Source: Piezodorus guildinii (taxonomy: Eukaryota; Arthropoda; Insecta; Hemiptera; Pentatomidae). Taken from it: a DNA stretch of 64,000 nucleotides. Location: contig CM041293.1 in the NCBI GenBank assembly GCA_023052935.1, positions 151,403,474 to 151,467,473 on the forward strand. The letters are read 5' to 3'. The notes under the pieces were generated by a model. That model was not told the origin of the DNA. It worked only from the letters and a program-made list of their open reading frames with translations, and searched no databases. The position numbers and the translations under genes were made by a program. Below are positions 54,645-64,000 of this stretch, one piece after another; position 1 is the first letter of the stretch; each line of letters opens with the position of its first letter.

Positions 54645-56705
54645 AATATTTCCGAGCTTAGCCGACCTCTTCCGAAAACATCGCAAATAGCAATTCCAAA
54701 GTAGAATTGTTAATGATAAGTAAATAATACATATAAAAGGTAAAAAAATGGTTTAAGAAGTTGAGAAAACAATTAAAAAGGTTGAAAAATATATATAAAA
54801 AATTAAATTCGCCTACCGAAATAGGTACAAGTTTTATATTATTATATATTTATACTTTAAGCCATTATTAGAACAAAGTTTATATTGATTTCTTAAATTT
54901 ATCTTGTTTACGATTAAATCTTTAGAATACTAAGAGATTATATTTACAAGGTCCGCATTATATTTATATATATATAATAATGCTTCAAAGTCTCAGAGCT
55001 CAAGGAACCTTTTATCGCTATTTAAATAGTAGGATTAAGAATCAAAGTTCAAAGCTGTATAGGATTAAAAATCATTACACATAGGAATATAATAGACCGT
55101 AGTCCAAGAGCTTAAGGAACCTTTTATCGCTATTTAAATATTAGGATTAAGTATCAAAGTTCAAAGCTGTATAGGATTAAGAAGCCCTATAACGATGTTT
55201 ATATTAAAGGCATTAGGAAGGTTCAAAGTCCATGTTTCCGTTTCACTTACTTGCATGTTTAAACATGATTCAAAACTGTTTGTACTTTCGCTAACCTGTT
55301 TTTACATGATTCGACATGTCGGCGCATGCTCGAACCGGTCAGGTATAATCATCCTATGTTACAAAAAACAAACAAAATGGCGGCTGGATAGACTTAAGGC
55401 TTTTAAATTGTGACGTCATAAAACAAAATGGCGGACGGGTAGACTTATGCTTTATAATGACTTAATACGCTCAAAACGTAGGGAAAAGAAAATGGACGCC
55501 GGGTAGACTCATGCTTTGTAAACTGTGACGTCATAAAATAAAATGGCGGACGAGTAGACTCATGCTTTATAAATACTAAATTAGCCCAAAACGTAGGGAA
55601 AAGAAAATGGACGCATGGTAAACTCATGCTTTGTAAATTGTGACGTCATAAAAGAAAATGGCGTACGGGTAGACTCATGCTTTATAAATACTAAATTAGC
55701 CCAAAACGTAGGGAAAAGAAAATGGACGCCGGGTAGACTCATGCTTTGTAAACTGTGACGTCATAAAATAAAATGGCGGACGAGTAGACTCATGCTTTAT
55801 AAATACTAAATTAGCCCAAAACGTAGGGAAAAGAAAATGGACGCATGGTAAACTCATGCTTTGTAAATTGTGACGTCATAAAAGAAAATGGCGTACGGGT
55901 AGACTCATGCTTTATAAATACTAAATTAGCCCAAAACGTAGGGAAAAGAAAATGGACGCATGGTAGACTCATGCTTTGTAAATTGTGACGTCATAAAATA
56001 AAATGGCGGACGAGTAGACTCATGCTTTATAAATACTAAATTAGCCCAAAACGTAGGGAAAAGAAAATGGACGCATGGTAAACTCATGCTTTGTAAATTG
56101 TGACGTCATAAAAGAAAATGGCGGACGGGTAGACTCATGCTTTATAAATACTAAATTAGCCCAAAACGTAGGGAAAAGAAAATGGACGCATGGTAGACTC
56201 ATGCTTTGTAAATTGTGACGTCATAAAAGAAAATGGCGGACGGGTAGACTCATGCTTTATAAATACTAAATTAGCCCAAAACGTAGGGAAAAGAAAATGG
56301 ACGCTGGGTAGACTCATGCTTTATAAATTGTGTCGTCATGAAAGAAAATGGCGGACGGGTAGACTCATGCTTTATAAATACTAAATTAGCCCAAAACGTA
56401 GGGAAAAGAAAATGGACGCCGGGTAGACTCATGCTTTATAAAGACTTAATACTCTCAAACAGGGGTCACGTGATCAAAAAGGGGCGTGGCCTAGTGGTTT
56501 AGGTTAGGTTTATGAAGGGTCACGTGACTAAAAAGGGGCGTGGCTTAGTGGTTTAGGTTAGGTCGATGGCGCGAACCAGCGTGGTTAAGGTTAGGTCGTG
56601 GTGGAAATTCAAATTCAAATCTCCCGCCATAGGTCACGTGACCAAATGCTGGCATATGATTGGCTGCGCAAAAAAGTGTGCCAGCTCCCGCAATTCTTAT
56701 CTACT
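54645..56705. repeat. Polinton right terminal inverted repeat with nine 115-bp units
   Basis: This is the inverse of the left TIR. The anchor GGGAAAAG recurs at 55481, 55596, 55711, 55826, 55941, 56056, 56171, 56286 and 56401, exactly 115 bp apart. Most units contain a TGACGTCA palindrome and two GACTCATGCTTT segments (an AP-1-like TGAGTC core). The inner edge near 54550-54660 holds short GAGCAGCCGAA repeats. Confidence 0.95.
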
Positions 56706-56759
56706 ACTGTGCGCTCGCCGATCGTGTCAAAAAATTAATTAGTTTTCATATTTTTTCTT

Positions 56760-57150
56760 ATAATTTTTTACTTTCACTTACTTATATGAAGTATATCGTA
56801 AGGATAAGTATTGCGATCGTACAAATTTTCGAATACCAGTTTTCAACGGAAATACACGTTTTTGGGTCCCCTGATTCCAAATCCCGCAAAAAGGTCTGTG
56901 TGTGGTGGTAAAGGTGGTAACTCTCGGGCGAAAACGAAAAGCCCTACGAAACTGAAATTTTATATTTAAGATAAATATAGGCCCGAGACGTGACAAAACT
57001 TTTTTCATCAAAATCAGCTGACCGGAAAATCTACTTTGTAACATGCATTTTGCACCTTTTTTCGATTTTCTCAAAATCGGCTCTCACGATTTAGATTAAA
57101 CTCACCATATCGATGTGAAATTTTACGGGCTTTAATATGATGAAGGTGGA
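56760..57150 (-). mobile_element. HINE-like copy, reverse orientation
   Basis: ACTTTCACTTACTTATATGA at about 56770 is followed by the reverse complement of the family's 3' half: ATTGCGATCGT, CCAGTTTTCAACGGAAATAC, CACCTTTTTTCGATTTTCTC, ending at GGGCTTTAATATGATG. It starts about 50 bp right of the Polinton duplication. A related segment continues at 57430-57600 with similarity to 14980-15130. Confidence 0.6.
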
Positions 57151-57677
57151 CAAACGGATATTATTTTTTATTCGTTATTCGGATTCTACGTATCTTGAAA
57201 TTTCAGCCCTCAAATCTCTAGGGGTAAAGAATTTGTTTTTATTTGGACGATTACAAAGGTTCAGTATTGAAAATAAAAATAAAAAGCATTTATTCTAGAA
57301 TTCTTTATTATTTCTTTTTCCTTTCCTTCCATTTTTATTCAAATAAAATTCACATCTCTATAAATTGTTTTTTTTTCTTTGTTAATCGCGGTGTCTCGAT
57401 CTCGAAAGTCTTTTTGATTTATCTCTACCTTCAATAATAACCGAGTTTTGGGAGAATTACATCTCTTCTGATTCGTGACTTCAATATATAGATCATTTTT
57501 AAAAAAAAAATTTTCTTTTTTTTTATCTCACTTTACTGATTCTAAAAATCTTTACACTTTTTTCTCTATTCTAAAAAAAAAAAAAAATGTCGGACTGTAG
57601 CTTAGTTATTATTTTAATCAAGTTAACCTACGTGTATTATCAGTTTTGATTAAAATTGCTTGATTTCATGAGCACAG

Positions 57678-57897
57678 GTGAGAGAATGTCCAAGAAGAAG
57701 CTTTGGACAACCACTGCCTGCCAAGTACTGTATTTCTCAAAAGACAAGTTATTGAAGTTCGGATCACCTGAGTTGTGGGAGGCGATACGTGCTCGCCACG
57801 ATGCGTTTTACCCTTCTGACAGTGAAATACTTAAATATTTTCAATATGGCAGGGATTGGTTAAGTTACAAAAAAGAAGTTTCAAGCCATTGTCATAG
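57678..57897 (+). CDS. Host CNB-domain protein, exon 6 (end of second CNB barrel)
   Basis: A 220-bp exon follows GAGCACAG and ends at CATAG|GTAATAG, phase 1 to phase 2. It reads GERMSKKKLWTTTACQVLYF and SKDKLLKFGSPELWEAIRAR, the end of a CNB barrel followed by its C-terminal helix. A GE pair occurs where the cassette begins. It lies 19.5 kb downstream of exon 5, and the Polinton occupies most of that intron. Its reading frame is intact. Confidence 0.85.
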
Positions 57898-57904
57898 GTA
57901 ATAG

Positions 57905-58010
57905 TATGAGTTTTATTTTTACTTACCTATTTTTGAAATAAGTATATAGTAAAGGTGTAAAGTATTGCGATCGTGAAACGTTTAGAATTTCATTTTTAAG
58001 GTAGACACAT
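57905..58010 (-). mobile_element. HINE-like end fragment
   Basis: TTTTACTTACCTATTTTTG, then ATAGTAAAGGTGTAAAGTATTGCGATCGTGAAA, split here by description only, match the family's reversed 3' end. It lies immediately after the exon 6 donor. Confidence 0.45.
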
Positions 58011-58103
58011 TTGTCCAATTGACCAAGTCTCGTGAAACTTTTGATGAGTATTTTATTTTACATCATTCACCAACAGGCCTAGGCTCAATTACAGGTGGTA
58101 AAT

Positions 58104-58104
<1 letters not shown>

Positions 58105-58165
<61 letters not shown>

Positions 58166-58660
58166 TACAATACAATGATTTAAATAATAATAATAATTGA
58201 AATTCAAACTAAATAGTAATGTACTACATACCAGATTAATTTATATAATGAAACAAAAAAAAAATAAAAAAAAAAGATATATAACTTACAAATATCATAA
58301 TCTAACTAAAAAAGAAATAAAACTTTAAACAATTCATCATTTATAATTATCAAAAATAATTATATTAAAATAAAAAAACAAAACCATAAAAGATAAAAAA
58401 GAAATAGAGAAGTAAATAAAAAAAACAAAAAAAAAACGAGAAAAAGAAAATTAAAATATAGTATAATAAAATATAGTTTTAAATATAAAATTAGTCATTT
58501 CAATTTAAAAATAAGAACACGAAAAAAAAACTTTAAAAAAAATGTACACGATTTCGCAATAATATTTTTATATACATACATATATACATATCCACATAGA
58601 TGTCACTCATACTAGATAAAATAAAATCAGTATATTATTATTTTATTTTATTATATTTAC
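58105..58660. other. A-rich intron 6 sequence
   Basis: A pure A run of about 52 bases (58109-58160) is followed by A-rich low-complexity DNA. No gene is recognised. Confidence 0.6.
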
Positions 58661-58711
58661 GTTATCAAGGAATTTAGTGCGTACTGAAAATATATAATTA
58701 TTAAATGACTG

Positions 58712-58758
58712 AAAAATGGTTGCCTAAGATATAGGACAAATCTTAGGCAACCATTTTT
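58712..58758. repeat. Perfect 19-bp inverted repeat with 9-nt loop
   Basis: AAAAATGGTTGCCTAAGAT (58712-58730) and its exact reverse complement (58740-58758) surround ATAGGACAA. A eroded LINE C-terminal segment begins just after it on the - strand. Confidence 0.9.
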
Positions 58759-59100
58759 GAGTCAACGAAAAACTGAAATCAAGCTCAACTATGTTCCCTA
58801 AAGAGTTCCAAAGTCTTGTAACATACTGAGTTGGGCTTCTACAACAGGGTTTAAAAGTATGTGTATACGAGGTACGTTGTATTTTTAAAACGATAAGTTG
58901 TATGAAAATGAAATATCATAATTTAAAAACCTACTTGCTTGAGATTTTACACCAACTTTTTCACTGAACCAGAAGAGCCTCTTAGTACCAAATATTTTTT
59001 ATTTTTTACGCTCTTCACAAAAACGGCTTCGTCGATAACAATGTAAAATTAATGGACTTAAATTTGATTTGATTTTTCTTATTAAAATAGCCTTACAGAA
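58759..59100 (-). pseudogene. LINE RT C-terminal relic
   Basis: A - strand reading gives FKPCCRSPTQYVTRLWNSLG and a HCYRRSRF-like piece, the style of the C-terminus of CR1-type LINE proteins. It is heavily eroded. Confidence 0.5.
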
Positions 59101-59289
59101 TTTTTATTTTAATCTAAACTTCCTTTAATGTACTGTAAGTTAACTATTTCATGTTGTCAGCATTCATAAAAAAACGATTAAATATTAAAAATAAAAAGAT
59201 ATGATAACTAGTTGAGTGAGAAAAGAGCAATTATATTTTTTGGTAATTTATTTTCGAACATAAGAATAGGTGTGTAATGTAGTATTAAG

Positions 59290-59465
59290 AGATAACGGGA
59301 GATCTGCGCATGCGCATGCGTGTAGCAGTCATCTTTCAAATCGACTCTCGGATTTCTTGCTTTTTAAGTTGGAATTCACTTCAGTATAGTCTTCAAAACA
59401 TTACCAGGATTCAGGATAACAACAGCAGTAAATATTGGAGCAAACAATGGTAAGTTTTGTTATAA
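59290..59465 (+). promoter_or_regulatory. Possible promoter and first exon with NRF-1-type palindrome
   Basis: TGCGCATGCGCATGCG (59307-59322) is an overlapping double NRF-1 (Ewg) consensus. About 120 bp of balanced sequence follows, including CTTCAGTATAGT as a possible initiator, to AACAATG|GTAAGTTTTG near 59447-59458. That is a start codon directly at a strong splice donor. No downstream exon of such a transcript was identified. The small frame at 59613-59828 is a candidate but unrecognised. The site lies in intron 6. Confidence 0.4.
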
Positions 59466-60340
59466 TTTACAGCGTAAAGAGAATACTGGGTAACCTCTTC
59501 ATATCAGCTGATTGCCAATAGCCCGGCAAGGCTGGTCTTGCTTATCTTTTCTTTTTTTATTGTTTTTTTTTTCTCACATATGGTTATTATTTAATTATCT
59601 TCTTCACATGAAATGAAAATATATTCTCCAAAACTTCAACTAAAAAGTCTGTATCTAGTGGTTCAACCCTGTCTCCTATATCCTGGTACATCGTCACAGG
59701 GGAGGACTGACGAATCTCCATTGTTCACTCCAAATCCTTTTCAGATCTTACATAATGAAAAAGAAAACATGGAATTTTCCCCTACACCTAGTGAACCAGG
59801 GCCTTCTGCGATATTTGTGAAAATATAAAAAATTTCCAGTTGTGTAAATTCAAACAAATTACCGACTCTACCAGCTACTACTGTATGAGTAGAATTAATG
59901 ACACCAAAATATTTCCTTCTACTGCCTAGACATATAGAAAAATAGTGACATATCAAACCGATACCAAAGCTGATATCCATACCTATCAACTATGCCGAGA
60001 GAGAGCTCTCAGAGTTGTGCTCAGAAACATACACCAGCTGATGCTAACAAATGTGAACTGATGGAGATAGGTTACAAGGTGCGCCAAGTCAATTGTCATA
60101 AAAGGTAGAGTACAAATTCCTATATTCTTCGTCAACTTGGAACTATTGGTAGGAGTAAAAAAAAAAATATTTTATCATGATCTAAAAATACTGTATTTGT
60201 ATTATACAAGTGTAAAAGTTGAGAAACCTTACACAAATAAAGAATATGTTTATTCTTACAATTGTCAGGCGTATGATCATACCAAAACTTAATGTCATCA
60301 CATACCACGCTGCGTGAAATCGGTGAACTGCAAAAATCTG
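59466..60340 (+). other. Intron 6 sequence with an unrecognised 71-codon frame
   Basis: The + strand frame at 59613-59828 ends FTPNPFQILHNEKENMEFSP plus a short tail. I do not recognise it. The rest is ordinary AT-rich intron. Confidence 0.35.
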
Positions 60341-60344
60341 TGGA

Positions 60345-60745
60345 ATAAAATGAAATGAAATGAAAAAACTTCTTTATTATCCTGGGACTAAAGTCTCTTA
60401 AGAATAAAATAAAATACATAATTGATGACCGGAACAGTGTGGTCAAAATGTACCTCAACATCCCCAATCCATTCCACATATACCTCTTTCTCAAAATGTA
60501 ATCAATCCTAGAGACCCTTATACTCTTATCGGGGACGGACATAGCAGTTTGCACCCAACTTCCGACTGTTTAATATCCTACCTCCCGATTCCAGGTATTT
60601 TTTTCGTTATTTTCCGTATTTTTCCAGGTTGATTCTCCATTTCCATTTTTTACAGTAGTTTTCTGGATAATTGATCATACTCTGTAATATAGCTGGGTTT
60701 AAGAATAAAAGAAGACTATCATCCGCAAAGCTAGGTACTTATTTA
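60345..60745 (-). pseudogene. LINE RT relic with (F/L)ADD box
   Basis: The - strand reads LADDSLLLFLNPAILQSMIN, then YPENYCKKWKWRINLEK, then YILRKRYMWNGLGMLRYILT. This is the palm motif C and following helix of a LINE RT. The 3' end is an AAATG-type simple repeat on the left. It is broken and truncated. Confidence 0.65.
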
Positions 60746-60909
60746 GTTACGGAGGAGTGCGACAACAAAGACAGTGACACCAGATTCTTATTATTAGATT
60801 ATAATTTACTTACGCTTTCAAGTTTTTTTAAAATTTTATTTATTTTTTAATTAGATTGTAAATAAAGAATATTCGTTTATACCTGTCGAATAATGATATC
60901 TGTTCACAG

Positions 60910-61231
60910 GGGAAGAGGTCTGGCTACAATCCATGACGTTCCATTACCGTTTAGGTATCGGCACATGAAGGTGAAGCCGTCATTCATGAGAAAAGTGAAG
61001 ATGACAGAAATGGAGGACTACCTCCTCGGTGGGATAGACCCCCTAGCAGATGTAATGGGAGATAAGTTCGTTCTTGACGAGGGAGGTCCATTGAGGGAGT
61101 ACATGTTCGGCCGGCTGAGGACGGATCCTTTAGCTGAGTTCGAGGCTGGCAAAGAAATTAACTTTGATACTTGTTCAGGCGTGGAGCATGATACATTTCC
61201 TTCGTTCTTTTATTACGATGCTCTTAAGTAA
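60910..61231 (+). CDS. Host CNB-domain protein, last exon
   Basis: A 322-bp terminal exon after GTTCACAG is in phase 2 from exon 6 (the split AG|G gives Arg). It encodes about 106 residues ending at TAA 61229-61231. The sequence (GRGLATIHDVPLPFRYRHMK, then LGGIDPLADVMGDKFVLDEG) has no domain I recognise and looks like the C-terminal tail of the protein. The assembled product is about 493 residues, near the size expected for CNBD2-like proteins. I see no AATAAA close downstream. Confidence 0.8.
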
Positions 61232-63000
61232 AGGTGTTTTATTGTGTAATTATTGTTCTCTTAATTCCCACATAATATTAATCATTAGGAAGTACATTTA
61301 GAATGCATTTTATTTATTTACTTCCCCTTTTGGCCTGCAAGGCTAAACTGTGTTTGGCATCAGTGATTTACATCACTGATACCCACTGACGGAGGCTGTC
61401 CTCTCCTATTGTTCCTGTGGTCTTCTTTGTATTGACCTTATTCTTTTTTTAGCTCCGAGGTTGAAGCTGGATGGACGCCATTTTTTTCGAGATTCATATC
61501 TTAGTTCTATTTTTCAGTTTCAGATTTTACTCACTAAATGAGGAAACTCGTTATTTTTGCTATTTTGGTATTAAATACAGTGAAGGTCGCAATTATTTGT
61601 TTATCACTTTTAGATTGAAACCTCCCATGCCTTATGAGGAGAATATTCTCATGGCCTACCATATTCAATAGTCCAGGAGGAACCATTTAGCTTTGAGACG
61701 GTATTTTATCATGGGTAAATATTTTTGAAGGATACTCCCTTCTGGGGCTCCATTTCTCAGTAGTGTTCTCTACGGTTTTCGTTTTCTATGTAGTGGGATC
61801 TTCTATATTTCTTACTCGAAAATTTTCCTGAAGTCCTGGCATGTCTTTCGTACATATATTTGGTCAGATCTTCTCGTAGAATAAGCTCGAGAGGAAAGAC
61901 CACCGCTAATGCTTCATGAGATGTCGACCTGTATGCCCTAGTGATGTGCTGCCATTCTCTGGGTCAAAGCTAACCTTTTCTTCTGGCGCTGTGTGAGGTT
62001 CCGATTTTAAGAGGGGAAGCATATTATCGCCTTTTTTCATTTTGAACTTTTAACTCTATAAAGGTCATGTTTTTTAAATATTTTCTAGATTTTTTCAAAC
62101 CACATTCTTCATCCTGACAGGTAATATGTTGTGATGACGAAAAATGTAAAGCGAACCCGTAAAATATTGTTAGTACTTGTTTCGATTTGATGTCACAAAA
62201 TAAACAGAATTAGAGAGATTTTCCCAAGATATGTTTTTAGCCACGAAGTTGACTTAAATCGGCTGCAAAACTGAAAGTAATAGGTAGACAAAATATTTTA
62301 TACATTGTTTTATATTCAGGAAAATATACAGTAAAACAGGTAAAAATATATTAAAATGGTAAAAACCGGTAAAGAGATATGGCTTGAAATAAATAAGCGT
62401 AATACGAATTACACTCACTCACAAGTTTCCATATAGCATTCTTTTAACATGCATAACTATTTCTTTTCAACTTAACAATATCCTAATGTACAAATTATTA
62501 ATACTAATATTAGATAAAAATATATTTATTTATTTTCATTTCATCATTAATATAAAACGAGGCAGAATGTCATTTGTTAATGGTAGGTCAAAAAAGTTTC
62601 CATAATCTTTCAATATTAATCGTATTTGTTTTGTCTTTTCAGTTTTATATGTATAAATCTTATCTCGATAATATTTGTTGAATAAATCACATGCTACTGT
62701 ACATTATAGGACTACAAAGACATAAATATTTAAACAAAGAGTTAAAATATTTGGAGGATAGAACACGTGCTAGAAGACCGGAGACAGTAGAATCGCCATA
62801 GGCTGTAGTTTGCTAGAGTTTGTAAATAAACCCAGAGATTCCTGGGAAAGAGTCATATTCTATTAGCAATCCAAATTTAATTTTTTTGGGCCAGATGGAA
62901 GGTCAAAAGTGTGGAGGAAATCAACCTCAGCTTTCAAAACTAAGAAAGAATTTATCTATAGGTGAAGAATTTATTTATAGGTGTTTATTGTGAAGAATTT
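61232..63000. other. Host gene 3' flank and intergenic sequence
   Basis: No gene is recognised. The open frame at 61471-61671 has no support. Confidence 0.5.
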
Positions 63001-63009
63001 ATTTATAGG

Positions 63010-64000
63010 TGTATGGTGATTTTTTTGAGTGAGTGTATATGATTAGTAGCAGAAACGCTGACGATTGGTCATATTGATTTAAGGTGGTATTGATATATCA
63101 GGACATACGTTTGAAAACGTAGAGAAATTTAAGTGTTTAGGTATATACAAAAAAAAAATATAAGGATAAAAAAAGAAATCCAGGAGGAAATAAAGTCCCG
63201 GTAAAAGGCGGGAAATGCGTGTTATTATTCAGTTGCAAAATTACTTAGATCGTAGCTTCTATATAAAATTTTATAAAACTTATTATTCTTCTGACATTTC
63301 TTTAGGGATGTGAAACATAGCGGCTTACTTAGAAGGATGAACAACGCCTTAAGGTTTTCTAAAACAAGGTAATGCGTAAAATATTTGGTCCAAAATGAGG
63401 CCACTGGGGAATTCAGAAGGTTGCACAACGCGGAATTGTGGGTATAATTGAGTTGATTTATAACAATGATTTATTATTATGATTTATTGAACAACGAATT
63501 TATAAAAATTTAGTATTCGCTGAACCGACTGGTAGGCGTCCGAAAGGTAGGCCGAAGAATCGATTGGAGTATTGTATTAAGTATAATCTAACGAGCTTGA
63601 ACGGTGATCATTGGAGGAATCTGTGTAGGCAGTAATTATTGGTATCGGCATCGAACCTTAGGGTTCGCTAGGCCTATTATTATTATTAATTTTTATAAAG
63701 TAAATGTGATTTATTATGGTGGTTATTTGATAACGACAATAAGTGATCATTAGTATTTATATATTTTTTTTGAGTCAGTGTATATGATTAGTAGCAGAAA
63801 CGCTGACTTTTGGTCATATTGATTTAGGGTGATATAGATATATCAGGACATACGTTTGAAAACGTAAAGAAATTTAAGTGTTTAGGTACATACAAAAAGA
63901 AAAAGATAAGGATAAAAAAAGAAATCCAGGAGGAAATAAAATCCCGGTAAAAGGCGGGAAATGCGTGTTATTATTCAGTTGCGAAATAACTTAGATCGTA
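63010..64000 (+). mobile_element. LINE ORF2 3' relic with tandem duplication
   Basis: The + strand reads YMISSRNADDW-like sequence, then VAKLLRS, VKHSGLLRRMNNALR, and later GRRIDW. It is the same family as 28240-29010. The opening block (GATTAGTAGCAGAAACGCTGA) recurs about 750 bp later (63041 and 63788), and the second copy runs off the window. Confidence 0.75.

Larger units (their letters stand above)
41653..56711 (-). mobile_element. Complete Polinton/Maverick element with 6-bp target-site duplication
   Basis: The element spans 41659-56705 (15,047 bp), starts AGTAGATAAGAATTGCGGG and ends with the inverse. ACTGTG at 41653-41658 and 56706-56711 is a perfect 6-bp duplication. Length, AG...CT ends, long TIRs and 6-bp duplications are the published hallmarks of Polintons. 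It encodes PolB, ATPase, integrase, protease and capsid-like genes, all on the - strand with no stop or frameshift that I can see. It lies in intron 5 of the host CNB gene. It is an endogenous virus-like element, described here as found. Confidence 0.95.
16960..61231 (+). other. Host gene span: CNB-domain protein, tentatively CNBD2-like, seven exons
   Basis: Exons at 16960, 17212, 20518, 27874, 37946, 57678 and 60910 join in consistent phases 0,0,1,1,1,2. Introns are 96 bp, 3.2, 7.1, 9.9, 19.5 and 3.0 kb, so coding sequence is about 3% of the locus. Two CNB folds without any kinase, channel or exchange-factor domain suggest a CNBD2-type protein, which in mammals is linked to sperm function. 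That family name is an inference from architecture alone. Confidence 0.75.

Noticed and set aside
42733..55413. Matching 70-residue open frames in the two Polinton TIRs (42733-42945 on -, 55195-55413 on +)
   Set aside because: They are simply the two copies of one inverted repeat. Composition and lack of recognisable domain give no support for a gene.
1..64000. CRISPR arrays or bacterial operons
   Set aside because: No regularly spaced repeats with unique spacers; all features are eukaryotic.

Overview
The window is AT-rich eukaryotic DNA, most likely from an arthropod and probably an insect. This rests on a spliced gene with GT-AG introns, LINEs of Jockey, I, CR1-like and RTE-like type, a mellifera-like mariner, tRNA-derived SINEs, and a Polinton/Maverick. 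I cannot name the species.

One host gene runs on the + strand from about 16.96 kb to 61.23 kb. Seven short exons, joined in consistent phase, encode a protein of about 490 residues with two cyclic-nucleotide-binding (CNB) folds, tentatively CNBD2-like. About 97% of the locus is intron, and the introns carry most of the mobile elements. Exon 5 has a 2-bp frame disruption at a TG repeat.

Layout. 0.35-3.5 kb: Jockey-like LINE (- strand, internally deleted). 3.5-6.6 kb: short elements with a 12-bp inverted motif and a terminal palindrome (Helentron/HINE-like), including a 794-bp tandem duplication and a fragment with a hammerhead-like motif. 8-11 kb: eroded CR1-like LINE with an RTE-like piece inside. 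11.9-14.1 kb and 15.6-16.7 kb: RTE-like LINEs, the second with a 5' inversion and a 9-bp target-site duplication (TSD). 17-28 kb: exons 1-4, several SINEs and a deleted mariner. 29.7-36.8 kb: a nearly full-length I-like LINE (16-bp TSD) inserted into a truncated Jockey-like LINE (13-bp TSD). 36.8-37.3 kb: Tc1-type foldback MITE.

The main feature is an apparently intact 15.05-kb Polinton at 41659-56705, inside intron 5 and antisense to the host gene. It has a perfect 6-bp TSD (ACTGTG), AG...CT ends, and terminal inverted repeats (TIRs) of about 1.7 and 2.1 kb containing 115-bp tandem repeats with CRE-like palindromes. All genes lie on the - strand: protein-primed PolB, A32-like ATPase, a 321-aa conserved unknown, chromodomain integrase, adenain-like protease, a 53-residue small ORF, a double-jelly-roll-type capsid candidate, and a 169-aa unknown. 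PolB has a distant TATA box. In the other block, small TATA-box promoters sit in the last codons of the preceding gene, in three cases sharing the TAA stop. This suggests densely packed individual promoters rather than a bacterial-type operon. Three copies of a 61-bp hairpin unit and recurring CGTCAAGGT elements lie in the noncoding gaps that bound the gene blocks.

57-64 kb holds the last two host exons, a possible NRF-1-type promoter, and LINE fragments, including a tandemly duplicated one at the right edge.
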